This document shows, piece by piece, positions 51,526 through 60,058 of a stretch of 64,000 bases of DNA (position 1 is its first letter; each line of letters starts with the position of its first letter). The notes under the pieces are model-generated. The model did not search any database and was not told where the DNA came from. It was given only the letters and a program-made list of their open reading frames with translations. The position numbers and the translations under genes are program-made. Source of the stretch: an uncultured Rhodospirillaceae bacterium (GTDB taxonomy: Bacteria > Pseudomonadota > Alphaproteobacteria > Rhodospirillales > Magnetospirillaceae). Location of the stretch: NCBI GenBank assembly GCA_937887565.1, contig CALABS010000077.1, forward strand, positions 186,001-250,000, given 5' to 3'.

Positions 51526-53460
51526 ATGAGCGAATCCCAGGACACGAGCTATGTCGACGCCCTCAAGCGGGCCATGGATGCATTCAACGCTGGCGATCTG
51601 GTCGGCGGTATCGAGACGGTGGAGGCGGCCATGGGCCTCGATCCCGGTCGGGCCGAGGCATATTTCCTCCTTGGCTGCGCCAACATCGAGCTGGGGCGCG
51701 CGGGTTCGGCCATCACCTTGTTCCGTAAGGCGGTGCAGATCGATCCGGATGTCCGCGAATATGCCGACATCCTGGGGGCGACCCTGTTGCGCAACGGCGT
51801 GCTGACCGAGGGACTCTATTACAGCAAATTGTCCACCGTTCTCGAGCCACATCCGCTTTTTCCCGGTTTCGCGCCGCCGAAGATGGTGCACACCCCGTCG
51901 GCCCTGCTGCAAACGATGGTTTCCCTCTACATCGTCGAGGCGATGCGCGCCGAAAACGCATGCGATTACGAGGGCGCGATTACCCAGGCCCGCGAGGAAA
52001 TCCAGATCAATCCCGACCAGCCTGATGCCTATCGGCTGCTGGCGCGATGTCTGACGGCTACCGGCCATCACGGCCAGGCCGCGGCGACGGTGTGCGGTCT
52101 CATCCATGGCGGCAACGCCCAGATTGACGATTACCGGACCCTCGTCACAGCGCTGGCCCATCAGGGCAGACGGGAGGCCGCCAGTGCCTGCATTGGCGTG
52201 ATGAGGCGAACGTGGCCGGACGACCTCGCGGCCAATGCGGCGGTCATCGACGCCCTGCCGCTGCTGGGTTCGGTGGATGTCGCCGTCCATGACCAAGCCC
52301 GGAGAGCTATCGCCGCGGCCGTGCCCAGCGGTGGGCGCAGATCGCCGATGCCGGGGACAGGACGTATCCGTGTCGGTGTCCTCTCCGACCGTTTCCTGGA
52401 CGACCCCGCCTCCCGTCCGGTCGAGACATTGTTCCAGAATCTGGACCAGGGCCGCTTCAGTCTCTTCGCCTATCAGCAAAATTTCGCCAAGCAGCCGACC
52501 ACCCACCGCCTTTCGGCGCGCACCGACAGCTGGCGCGAGGTGGGCGATCTTGACGACGAGACAGTCGCCGACATCATGGCTGGCGATGAGATCGACGTTC
52601 TGGTGGACCTTTGCGTGAGCGGGCGCGGGCAGAGGATTGCGGCTGTGGGGGCGTGTGTCGCGCCGGTGCGGGTCGCTTGGCTGGGCGCCGGCGAGGTCGC
52701 CGGCCTGCCGGTCCACGACGTGGTGATCGGCGATGCGACTACCGAGGCGGCCGACCGAGCTCTGCTGGGGGAGGGCCAGAGATGGATCGCGGTTCCCCAT
52801 CTGCTCGCATTTCCTTCGTTCGCCCCGACCGACCCGTCAGCGTCGCCGATCTCCGAAGCCGGAACAGTGACCTTCGGGGTCGTGGCGGACATGGCGATGC
52901 TGGTGCCGGATCTCGTGGCTGACTGGGCGGAAATCTTGCTGCGGCTGCCCGGCGCGCGTCTGATGCTCGGCGATTCGGGAAACCTCAACGCGGCGACTCT
53001 GTCGGACATCGTCGATCTTTTCGGCCTGTTCGGCGTGGCGGATCGGATTCTCTTCCAAGACGGGATCGACGAGCGCGCCGAGCGCCGAGAGGTGCACCAG
53101 GCTCCATTGCGCGATGAGTTCCTGGCATCCATCGACATTCTCCTGGACGGCGCCCCACTGTCGGTGGGGGACCGGGCCGCCGAAGCCTTGTGGGCCGGCG
53201 TGCCGGTCGTGACCCGCAGGAGCCCGCTCGGCCGGGCCGGCCTTTCCGCGGTTACCATTTTGGCCGCTGCCCGGCGTTCCGATTGGATATTCGAGCCTGA
53301 AGCCTTCGTCGACGGCGTCGTCGCGCTCGCCTCGGACGGTGAAGCGCTGGTCAGGCTGCGATCCGCGCTACGCGACGAGGTCAAGACCTCTCCCCTGTTC
53401 GATGGGGCATCCTTCGCCAGGGCGATGGAAGCGGCGTTCCTCACGGCCCTGGGAGAGTAG
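51526..53460 (+). CDS. TPR / O-GlcNAc transferase-like (GT41) glycosyltransferase
   Basis: The 644-residue protein has TPR units at about 15-75 and 140-225 (AEAYFLLGCANIELGRAGSAITLFRKAVQIDPD). A GT41-like catalytic half starts near 280 (RIRVGVLSDRFLDDPASRPVETLFQNLDQGRFSLFAY). The second Rossmann half (RILFQDGIDERAERREVHQAPLRDEFLASIDILLDGAPLSVGDRAAEALWAGVPVVTRR) matches the sugar-nucleotide segment of OGT, where the motif is DxxLDxxPxxGxxTxxxALWxGVPVVT. The usual Gly-Gly-Thr is replaced by SVGDR. Such enzymes glycosylate Ser/Thr in the cytoplasm and one acts on Pseudomonas or Bacillus flagellins. It is 3 bases from maf. Confidence 0.75.
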   Translation: MSESQDTSYVDALKRAMDAFNAGDLVGGIETVEAAMGLDPGRAEAYFLLGCANIELGRAGSAITLFRKAVQIDPDVREYADILGATLLRNGVLTEGLYYSKLSTVLEPHPLFPGFAPPKMVHTPSALLQTMVSLYIVEAMRAENACDYEGAITQAREEIQINPDQPDAYRLLARCLTATGHHGQAAATVCGLIHGGNAQIDDYRTLVTALAHQGRREAASACIGVMRRTWPDDLAANAAVIDALPLLGSVDVAVHDQARRAIAAAVPSGGRRSPMPGTGRIRVGVLSDRFLDDPASRPVETLFQNLDQGRFSLFAYQQNFAKQPTTHRLSARTDSWREVGDLDDETVADIMAGDEIDVLVDLCVSGRGQRIAAVGACVAPVRVAWLGAGEVAGLPVHDVVIGDATTEAADRALLGEGQRWIAVPHLLAFPSFAPTDPSASPISEAGTVTFGVVADMAMLVPDLVADWAEILLRLPGARLMLGDSGNLNAATLSDIVDLFGLFGVADRILFQDGIDERAERREVHQAPLRDEFLASIDILLDGAPLSVGDRAAEALWAGVPVVTRRSPLGRAGLSAVTILAAARRSDWIFEPEAFVDGVVALASDGEALVRLRSALRDEVKTSPLFDGASFARAMEAAFLTALGE

Positions 53461-53463
53461 GCG

Positions 53464-55467
53464 ATGGCCGAACAGGTGGTGATTGAATTCGGCGCGAAAG
53501 ACGTGGAAGGGGAACGGCGCGACCGCTCCTGGGCGTTGCTGTCGACGGAACCGAGCCAGGAACTGTTTGACCGGGGCTCGGCCGCCCTTCTTGCCCATAA
53601 CCCGTCCCTTCATGCGAAACTCACCGGGTATCGGCCACTGTCGACCTTGGAGGTGGGCGAGAACGGTGACCTCAACATCTGCTTCCAGGGCACCAGGCTC
53701 TACCGCCAGGGCGCGCTCGCCGATTCGCGCGCCCAGCTCGACCGCTACTGGAACGCCCCCGACCGCGTCGGCGTCGGCATCCAAGACAGCAATAGCATGG
53801 ATTCCCAGGCGAACGACTGCGTCTACCAGATCATTACCCGCGCTCTGGAGGAGGGCATCGAATTCGGCAACGGTTATTCGGTCGGCAACGCGGCCTTCCT
53901 GATCTGTTTCGGCATCGGGCTCGGTGCTCATCTGCCCGAGTTGCGGGAGACGACGAACTGCTCGCTTTTGGTGCTGATCGAACCCAATCTCGAGTTCCTC
54001 TACCACTCCCTGTTCGTTTTCGACTGGAGCACCTTTCTCGCTCATGCGGCCGATTGCGGGACCAGGGTCGTGCTCCACGTCACCGCAGACCCGCGCATCA
54101 TGGCGGAGTACCTGCCCTCGCTGATGCGTGGCGAGAACCCGGCCGCGCTCGACGGAACCTATGTTTTCCAGCATTTCGACAATTCGGTCTTCGCCGAAGC
54201 CCGCAAGATTCTCAACAAGGAGATGAAGGCGGCGGTGGCCGGGCTGGGCTTCATCAACGACGAAGTCCTGATGATGCGCCACACCTTCCAGAACCTGGCG
54301 GGCGGCAAGGCGCGCGTCATGCGGGGCGTCCCCAGGATGAGGCGAGCGACGCCTGTGATCGTGGTGGCAAGCGGCCCGTCACTGGATAATTCCTTCGAGT
54401 ACTTGAAGGCGTTGCAGGACAAGGCAGTCATCGTCGCCGCCGGCTCGGCCATCGACCCGTTGCTGGTCCACGGTATTCGCCCGCACTTTCATGTGCTGCT
54501 GGAAAACGAGCCGAACACGGCGCCGTTCGAGCGTGTCGCGGCGCGGTTCGATCTGTCCGGCATCTGTCTCGTCTGTTCCGCGACCGTGGTCCCCAGGCTG
54601 CTTGATCTCTACGACGAGCAGGTGCTGTTCTTCCGCCCCGCCCTCAGTCCGACGCCGGCCTTCGGTAGCTTCGTTGGCAACGAGGTCCCGGCGGGGTGCG
54701 ATCCAGCGGTTTCCAATGCAGCGTTGGCCTTCGCCGCAGCCATGGGATTTCGAACCATCTATCTGTGTGGAATGGACCTGGGCAAGCCGGTCGGCGCCCA
54801 TCACCACTCGCGTTTCGCCTCCATTCCGCCCGAGGACATCGAGCTGACCCGGACCTATAATATTCCCGTGCCGGGGAATTTCGGCGGCACCGTCAACACC
54901 GACTGGTTCCTGGACTGGACGCGCACCTGCACCGAGCGACTGATCGGGTCGCTCCCCGGCCGGAGTGTCTATAATTGCAGCGAGGGCGTGATGATTCGCG
55001 GCGCCCTCGCCAAGCGGATCAAGTCGGTGACCATTCCGCCCGGCCCGGTCACGCCCGATCGGGTCGCCCGCGAGATCATCGACGAGTGCCCGGTCTATAC
55101 CCGCGAGCGGCTGAAGGAATCCTGGGACAGACTTAATCTGCGCAATGCGACGGATGACCTGCTGGATGGGCTGGCCGAAAACTTGGCGAACTCCACCGAT
55201 ATCGCCGAGGGCGGGTGGATGACGCCAGTGATGCAAAAGCTGACTCCCGGCCGAAACATCGATTGTATCGCGACATTCTATCGTGGTTCCATTTACCAAA
55301 TCATCATCGCGCTCCGCTTCTACCGGCTGCGTCTGGCCACGCCCGACAAGACCGCGCAGCTCCATGCAATATGCGTCGAGGAATTCCGGCGGAGCATGGA
55401 TGCTCTGAAAATTCATGGCCACGAACTCGCCGACGAGTTGGAGGAATACGCGGGATTCGAGCAATGA
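53464..55467 (+). CDS. maf: Maf, flagellin nonulosonate transferase (motility accessory factor)
   Basis: Maf proteins attach CMP-activated nonulosonic acids to Ser/Thr of flagellin before export. The 667-residue product has the Maf N-terminal region (STLEVGENGDLNICFQGTRLY). Its central DUF115/MAF_flag10 domain contains VIVVASGPSLDN (about 298-309), IDPLLVHGIRPHFHVLLENEPN, ICLVCSATV, AFAAAMGFRTIYLCGMDLG and HHHSRFAS. A helical C-terminal domain follows. The Magnetospirillum homolog has been studied and shown to be needed for flagellum formation. Its stop overlaps the ptmE-like start (ATGA). With the CMP-transferase at 32350 and the synthase at 38233 this completes the sugar route. Confidence 0.93.
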   Translation: MAEQVVIEFGAKDVEGERRDRSWALLSTEPSQELFDRGSAALLAHNPSLHAKLTGYRPLSTLEVGENGDLNICFQGTRLYRQGALADSRAQLDRYWNAPDRVGVGIQDSNSMDSQANDCVYQIITRALEEGIEFGNGYSVGNAAFLICFGIGLGAHLPELRETTNCSLLVLIEPNLEFLYHSLFVFDWSTFLAHAADCGTRVVLHVTADPRIMAEYLPSLMRGENPAALDGTYVFQHFDNSVFAEARKILNKEMKAAVAGLGFINDEVLMMRHTFQNLAGGKARVMRGVPRMRRATPVIVVASGPSLDNSFEYLKALQDKAVIVAAGSAIDPLLVHGIRPHFHVLLENEPNTAPFERVAARFDLSGICLVCSATVVPRLLDLYDEQVLFFRPALSPTPAFGSFVGNEVPAGCDPAVSNAALAFAAAMGFRTIYLCGMDLGKPVGAHHHSRFASIPPEDIELTRTYNIPVPGNFGGTVNTDWFLDWTRTCTERLIGSLPGRSVYNCSEGVMIRGALAKRIKSVTIPPGPVTPDRVAREIIDECPVYTRERLKESWDRLNLRNATDDLLDGLAENLANSTDIAEGGWMTPVMQKLTPGRNIDCIATFYRGSIYQIIIALRFYRLRLATPDKTAQLHAICVEEFRRSMDALKIHGHELADELEEYAGFEQ

Positions 55468-56525
55468 GCTCGCCCATAGCCGAAATCCAGCTGACGGCCG
55501 TCGCGCCCATCAGCGAGGCCGTGTCCATCATCGAGAAATACCGCTACAAGATCGCGCTCGTGGTCGGCGACGGCGGCGTGCTGGTTGGCACCATCACCGA
55601 CGGCGACGTCAGGCGGGGATTGCTGAAGGGGTACGCGCTCGAGGCGCCGGTAGCCGCGATCATGAATTCCCGCCCGGTGACGCTGGCAGTGACCAAGCGA
55701 GGGGCGGCCCGCGAGGTCATGGCACGATGGCAGGTCATGCAGGTCCCGCTGGTCGACGCCGACGGCCGGGTGGTCGGCATGGAATACGCCTCCACGGCCG
55801 CCTCCGAACCGACGGCCTGCATGCTCGGCAACACGGTCGTCATCATGGCCGGGGGTGAGGGAAAGCGGCTGCGCCCCTTCACGGAAGTGATGCCTAAGCC
55901 CATGCTCAAGGTCGGCGGCAAGCCGATGCTTGAGACTATCATCGAGAACTTTTCCCGGGCGGGGCTCAGGGATTTCGTGCTGTCGGTCAACTATCGCGCC
56001 GACGTTATCAAGAGCCATTTCGGGGACGGTTCCAACCACGGGGTGTCCATCCGCTACCTTGAGGAGCCGCGGCCCATGGGCACGGCCGGTGCGCTACGGC
56101 TCCTCGATCCCGCGCCCAGCCAAGCCATCATCGTTGTCAACGGCGATGTGCTGACCAACCTGGATTATCAGAATCTTCTGCAATTCCACGAGGAAAACCG
56201 GGCGCTGATCACGGTCGCGCTCCAGCGGTACCGACATACGGTACCGTTCGGAGTGGTGGAGGTGCAGGACGAACTGATCGCCTCCATCCGCGAGAAGCCC
56301 ACGCTGGAGTATTTCGTCAATGCCGGCATCTACGTCGTCGAGCCGGCCGCCATCATGGCCATTCCGGGCGGTCAGTCCTTCGACATGCCGTCGCTGATCC
56401 AGTTGGCCCTGTCGCACCGGGAGCGGGTGGCGGCCTTCCCGATTATGGAATACTGGATCGACGTTGGACACGCCGCCGATCTGACGCGCGCAACCCTTGA
56501 ATACGACGAAGCATTCAGCCGCTAA
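55464..56525 (+). CDS. CBS-nucleotidyltransferase (PtmE-like sugar-1-phosphate guanylyltransferase)
   Basis: The 353-residue protein joins a CBS-domain pair (about 5-110; IITDGDVRRGLLKGYALEAPVAAIMNSRPVTL) to a sugar nucleotidyltransferase. The latter has VVIMAGGEGKRLRPFTEVMPKPMLKVGGKPMLE at 125-157, NYRADVIKSHFGDG, EEPRPMGTAGALRLL and MEYWIDVGHAADLTRA. This fusion is characteristic of Campylobacter PtmE, which makes GDP-GlcN for legionaminate. It is the main evidence here for the GDP route rather than the UDP route. It ends the operon that starts at 50640. The start overlaps maf. Confidence 0.83.
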   Translation: MSSPIAEIQLTAVAPISEAVSIIEKYRYKIALVVGDGGVLVGTITDGDVRRGLLKGYALEAPVAAIMNSRPVTLAVTKRGAAREVMARWQVMQVPLVDADGRVVGMEYASTAASEPTACMLGNTVVIMAGGEGKRLRPFTEVMPKPMLKVGGKPMLETIIENFSRAGLRDFVLSVNYRADVIKSHFGDGSNHGVSIRYLEEPRPMGTAGALRLLDPAPSQAIIVVNGDVLTNLDYQNLLQFHEENRALITVALQRYRHTVPFGVVEVQDELIASIREKPTLEYFVNAGIYVVEPAAIMAIPGGQSFDMPSLIQLALSHRERVAAFPIMEYWIDVGHAADLTRATLEYDEAFSR

Positions 56526-56634
56526 CGACTTTCGTGAATGCTGTCATCATATGGTCGCGTCTTGCGGCCTTGCCGCCATTCGCCACATGAAATAAAGTGG
56601 CGCGAGTTTGTTCGTGGGTTGGAGGGACTTCCCA

Positions 56635-56982
56635 ATGTCAGACACCGAACTGTCGCTACCTGAAGAGCAGGCGTTCCAATTGTCGCGTTGCGCCATCGCG
56701 CTCGACAATGCCTGGGAGGGCAAGGACAAGGATCTCGGCGGACTCGTCGCCGCCCTCAACGCCAATCTCGAACTTTGGGTGGCGATCCGCACGACGGTGA
56801 TGCGCCCGGACTGCAGCCTGGCCGAGGCCGCCAAGGAGAACCTGAAGCGTCTTGCGGAATTCGTCGCCAGCAAGACCTTCGAGGGCATCGCCGTCCTGAA
56901 CACGGATACCGTGCGGACGCTGGTGAACATCAATCTTCAGATTTCCGAGGGCCTGCTTGAGGGCACCAAGGCGCCTGGCTGA
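56635..56982 (+). CDS. FlaF-family protein (divergent paralog 2)
   Basis: The 115-residue protein is closely related to that at 50047: both share LPEEQAFQLSRCAIALD, LELWVAIRTTVMRPDCSL, NLKRLAEFVASKTF and LVNINLQISEGLLEGTK. Both match the FlaF pattern in the same order. GGAGGGA before the ATG at 56635 fixes the start. It follows the maf operon by 109 bases and is closed by a strong terminator; the true flaF lies convergently just beyond. A role as flagellin chaperone or regulator is inferred from the FlaF likeness and location. Confidence 0.7.
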   Translation: MSDTELSLPEEQAFQLSRCAIALDNAWEGKDKDLGGLVAALNANLELWVAIRTTVMRPDCSLAEAAKENLKRLAEFVASKTFEGIAVLNTDTVRTLVNINLQISEGLLEGTKAPG

Positions 56983-57005
56983 GAACGCAGCCCGGGAAAC
57001 GACAA

Positions 57006-57031
57006 GGCCGCCCCATAAGGGCGGCCGTTTT
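57006..57031 (+). terminator. rho-independent terminator
   Basis: A perfect 8-bp stem GGCCGCCC / GGGCGGCC with a 5-base loop (CATAA) is followed by GTTTTC on the plus strand. It lies 24 bases after the FlaF-like gene at 56635. The minus-strand side lacks a T-run, so it mainly ends plus-strand transcripts. Confidence 0.85.
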
Positions 57032-57049
57032 CGTGAGAAATGCCCTCGA

Positions 57050-57526
57050 TCAGGCCTGTTCCATGACGGTGGCGGTCGCGGGTGACGGGGTCAAAGGCCG
57101 TTCGTCCTCGTCGGCGGCGCGGTCGACACCGTCAATTCCCATCAAGCCCGAGGCGATGTTTCGATTGATGTTGATGAGGGTCGCCAGCCGCTCCGGAGTG
57201 GGGTCGGGGATGGCTTTGGCGGTATGCGTGTCAACGAACTTGCACAGTGTCAACATGTTGATCTTGATGGCCTCGGGCACCTGCACGCTGTCGGTGGTGA
57301 GGTTGGCCTGGAAGATGGTCCACAGCTTCCAGTTCAGCCTCAAGGCATCCTGCATGGAACGGCGGGCGGCCTCGGGGTCGGCCAGATAGGCTTCGATGGC
57401 CGACGCCATCCGGCGGGCGGCTTCCACCAGCGCCCATGCCTCGGTCGCGCCGGGCTCGGATTGCTGCGGCTGCTGGGAGGCCTGGGCGGTGCGCCCGTAA
57501 GCGGCAAAGGCGTCTTTCGCGGACAT
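57050..57526 (-). CDS. flaF: FlaF, flagellin synthesis regulator/chaperone
   Basis: FlaF works opposite to FlbT, allowing flagellin translation and export. The 158-residue product starts MSAKDAFAAYGRTAQASQQ, matching the FlaF 'AYxxxAQ' start. It continues EAWALVEAARRMASAIEAY, LNWKLWTIFQANL, MLTLCKFVDTHTAKAI and LATLININRNIASGL, the family core, followed by a low-complexity acidic tail. AGGGAG precedes the ATG at 57526. It faces the paralog at 56635 across the terminator. This is the best FlaF of the three in the window and the natural partner of FlbT at 2505. Confidence 0.87.
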   Translation of the reverse strand: MSAKDAFAAYGRTAQASQQPQQSEPGATEAWALVEAARRMASAIEAYLADPEAARRSMQDALRLNWKLWTIFQANLTTDSVQVPEAIKINMLTLCKFVDTHTAKAIPDPTPERLATLININRNIASGLMGIDGVDRAADEDERPLTPSPATATVMEQA

Positions 57527-57671
57527 GGCGAACTCCCTGGGGTAAAGGCGCTTCCTGTCAGTGTGGCGACGACGTGTTAACAATTGGTATCCGCGCGTCC
57601 GATGGCGCGTGACTCGCGCGCTGGCCCGGCGCTATGGTCGCGTCCCAGATCCCGACCAGCCGGAGCCCGCC

Positions 57672-57950
57672 ATGGAAGGCCGTGAAATGTACGACGAGAT
57701 CAATGCCCTGATCGGGGCGGTCGCCAAGGCGCTGGACGTCAGCGAGACCGAGGTGGTGACCGCCATCGAGCAGGGGCGTCTGGGCATGGAGATGCTGACC
57801 GACGGCGAAGGCCGCAACTGCCTCGAGGTCACCAGCGACGACGGCCGCGTCGCCCGCATCTACCAGGGCGCCATCTTCCGGGTTGGCGAGCAGGCGCCGG
57901 AGCCGGAGCCGGCCGAGGATTGCGGCGGCGGCTGTTCCTGCGGGCACTGA
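57672..57950 (+). CDS. small protein with Cys-rich C-terminus
   Basis: This is a 92-residue protein of unknown function. The core (EINALIGAVAKALDVSETEVVTAIEQGRLGMEML, then LEVTSDDGRVARIYQGAIFRVG) reads as helix-helix-beta. The last 15 residues, EDCGGGCSCGH, contain three Cys and a final His that could bind metal. An ATG at 57687 (MYDEIN) with GGAAGG just upstream is an equally good start, giving 87 residues. It is divergent from flaF. Confidence 0.6.
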   Translation: MEGREMYDEINALIGAVAKALDVSETEVVTAIEQGRLGMEMLTDGEGRNCLEVTSDDGRVARIYQGAIFRVGEQAPEPEPAEDCGGGCSCGH

Positions 57951-58022
57951 CGATCCCTCTTTAATCCCTTCGTGTCGCTTCCCACCTCTTAAAGCGTGGT
58001 TTCCCGTGCCTGGAGGTGGGCA

Positions 58023-58808
58023 ATGCACACCGCGACTTCCTCCCATTCGACCCCCGTGCCGGCGGTGAGGGCCGTCACCCTCGACCATCCGTGGCGGTGG
58101 CTGTCGGCCGGATGGCTGGACATGACCGTCACGCCCGGCGTCAGCTTCGCCTATGGCGCCCTGTTCGCCGCCGCCGGCTTCGCGCTGCTGTTCGGCCTGC
58201 GGATCTTTGACGCCGGCTATGCGATCCTGCCGTTGGCGCTCGGCTTCGCCCTGGTCGGCCCGCTGGCGGCCGTCGGCCTTTACGAGACCAGCCGGCGGAT
58301 GGCGGCCGGCGAGGAGCCGGGCCTCGCCATCGCCCTGCGCGCCATCGGCCGCAATCCGGTCCAGATCGCCCTGGTCGGCGTGTTCCTGCTGATCGCCTTC
58401 ATCGCCTGGGTGCGTCTGGCGATTCTGGAATTCATGCTGTTCTTCGGCTCGACGCCGCCCGCTCTCGGCGACATCGTCGCCGCCATCCTGACCACCGATA
58501 CCGGCTTCCTGTTCCTGGTGACCGGCACGCTGACCGGGGCCGTCGTGGCGGCGGGGGTGTTCGCCATGGCCGCCATCGCCGTCCCCATGCTGATCGATCG
58601 CCCGGACTGCGACGCCATGACCGCCATGCTGACCAGCGTCGACGCGGTGCGCCGCAACTGGAAGCCGATGGCGCTGTGGGCCTTCCTGATCGCCCTGTTC
58701 ACCCTGTCGGGGCTGGCGATGTTCATGATCGGGCTGGTGGTGACGCTGCCGTTGATCGGGCATGCCAGCTGGCACGCCTACCGCGATCTGGTGGAAGGGA
58801 GCGACTGA
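58023..58808 (+). CDS. DUF2189-type integral membrane protein
   Basis: The 261-residue protein has a soluble lead ending TLDHPWRWLSAGWLDM and then about six hydrophobic segments (e.g. GALFAAAGFALLFGLRIF, ILPLALGFALVGPLAAVGLYETSRR, IALVGVFLLIAFIAWVRL, FLVTGTLTGAVVAAGVFAMAAI, PMALWAFLIALFTLSGLAMFMIGLVV). The 'P-W-x-W-L-x-x-G-W-x-D' start and GLYExSRR are typical of DUF2189 proteins, which sit in the inner membrane and often near cytochrome c oxidase genes. The function is unknown. A GGAGGT site supports the ATG. Confidence 0.8.
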   Translation: MHTATSSHSTPVPAVRAVTLDHPWRWLSAGWLDMTVTPGVSFAYGALFAAAGFALLFGLRIFDAGYAILPLALGFALVGPLAAVGLYETSRRMAAGEEPGLAIALRAIGRNPVQIALVGVFLLIAFIAWVRLAILEFMLFFGSTPPALGDIVAAILTTDTGFLFLVTGTLTGAVVAAGVFAMAAIAVPMLIDRPDCDAMTAMLTSVDAVRRNWKPMALWAFLIALFTLSGLAMFMIGLVVTLPLIGHASWHAYRDLVEGSD

Positions 58809-58886
58809 CCGAAAGGTCGGGCTGACTCCGGCCGGCGGCGTCTCGACATTTCCCAAGGGAGTCACCAAGGGAAGGAGTCGCCGCCC

Positions 58887-59708
58887 ATGTTCCGCGCCGC
58901 CGCGACCACCGTCGCCGTCGCCCTGTTGTCGCTGGTCGCCGTCCCCGCCGCGCGGGCCGGCTATGCCGAGGGGGTGGTGGCCTTCGGGGCCGGCCGCCAC
59001 GATGTGGCCGCCCGCGAGTTCCTGGCCGCCGCCCAGGCCGGCGACGTCGAATCGGCCTACATGCTCGGGCGCCTTTACGCCATGGGTTCGGGGGTGCCGC
59101 AGGATTGGGTCCAGGCCTGGATCTGGCACGACCGCGCCACCCGCCAGGGCCACGAACTGGCCGCCGCCGCGCGCGAGAGCCTGGAGGCGATCATGACGCC
59201 GGCGCAACTGGCCCAGGCCCGGGCCGCCTCGGGCTCGCCCCCCGTCGTCGCCGAGCGCCCGCCCGCGGTCCAGCCCTACGATACCGGCGCCTACACTCCG
59301 ATCGCGCCCCGGCCCGAGGCGCCGCCGGTTGCGGTCGGCGGACGGCGCCAGGCGGTGTTCGTCCCGCGCGAGGGAGTGATCGCCAGCGTGCCCGCCGCCT
59401 CGGCCGGCCCACCGGCCACGTTGTCCGCCAATGGGCCCAGTTTCGAGGGGATGCTGGCCGCCACCGGCGGCATGGCCGAGCAGGTCCGGCTGGTGCAGCG
59501 CCGTCTCAACCGCGAGGGCTATTGGGCCGGGCCGGTGGACGGACGGACCGGCCCCCTGACCCGGCAGGCCGTCCGCCAGTACCAGCGCGACCAGGGGCTG
59601 GAGGTCACCGGCCGCATCTCGGCCGACCTCGTCGCCCGCCTGGCGGCCGCGCCGCCGACGACGGTGGTGGTGCGGATCGACGACCCGCAAGCCGCCGCCG
59701 GTCGATAG
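58887..59708 (+). CDS. secreted Sel1-repeat / peptidoglycan-binding protein
   Basis: The 273-residue protein has a signal peptide (MFRAAATTVAVALLSLVAVPAARAG). A Sel1-type helical repeat follows at about 28-85 (AAREFLAAAQAGDVESAYMLGRLYAMGSGVPQDWVQAWIW), then a Pro/Ala-rich linker. The C-terminal PG_binding_1 domain is at about 195-260 (VRLVQRRLNREGYWAGPVDGRTGPLTRQAVRQYQRDQGL). It is probably periplasmic and attached to the cell wall. A GAAGGAG site precedes the start. Downstream is the terminator that formerly ended the tRNA-Pro transcript. It lies outside the integrated element. Confidence 0.85.
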   Translation: MFRAAATTVAVALLSLVAVPAARAGYAEGVVAFGAGRHDVAAREFLAAAQAGDVESAYMLGRLYAMGSGVPQDWVQAWIWHDRATRQGHELAAAARESLEAIMTPAQLAQARAASGSPPVVAERPPAVQPYDTGAYTPIAPRPEAPPVAVGGRRQAVFVPREGVIASVPAASAGPPATLSANGPSFEGMLAATGGMAEQVRLVQRRLNREGYWAGPVDGRTGPLTRQAVRQYQRDQGLEVTGRISADLVARLAAAPPTTVVVRIDDPQAAAGR

Positions 59709-59718
59709 GGGCGCAAAA

Positions 59719-59746
59719 GAAAAACCCCTTGGTTACCCAAGGGGTT
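59719..59746 (-). terminator. terminator formerly downstream of tRNA-Pro
   Basis: A perfect 10-bp stem AACCCCTTGG / CCAAGGGGTT with a TTAC loop at 59723-59746 is followed on the minus strand by TTTTTCTTTT. It ends 4 bases from the left copy of the tRNA repeat. Before the element inserted, it would have ended the tRNA-Pro transcript. It now stops anything leaving the element leftwards. Confidence 0.85.
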
Positions 59747-59750
59747 GATC

Positions 59751-59800
59751 TGGTCGGAGTGAGAGGATTCGAACCTCCGGCCCCTGCCTCCCGAAGACAG
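59751..59800. repeat. att repeat, left copy (3' part of tRNA-Pro)
   Basis: These 50 bases are identical to 63519-63568, the 3' portion of the tRNA-Pro gene including the CCA end and the anticodon loop. The bases beyond 59800 do not continue the tRNA, so this is the non-functional remnant left by site-specific integration. The stretch from here to 60058 has no gene; it holds three TGTCCC repeats (59884-59912), possibly integrase arm sites. Confidence 0.93.
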
Positions 59801-60058
59801 GACAGCAATCCCAGTTTTGCGTCTTTATTTCGGCATTTCAATCGGTTGGCGCTTCACCCCACTCCATGAAACTCCATCGAATTTGTCCCGCGCTGTCCCC
59901 CAATTGTCCCCCAGCGTCTTGACGCTCCATGAGCTTATGGTACCCTGACCTCGGTTGTGACTGCCACTATCTGGCGCAGGGTCATGCTTGTTGATGATCG
60001 ACAGGCATCCCTGCGCTTCCTCTTCGTTCCGAATGCCCTGCCGACGTTCAGGACGGAG

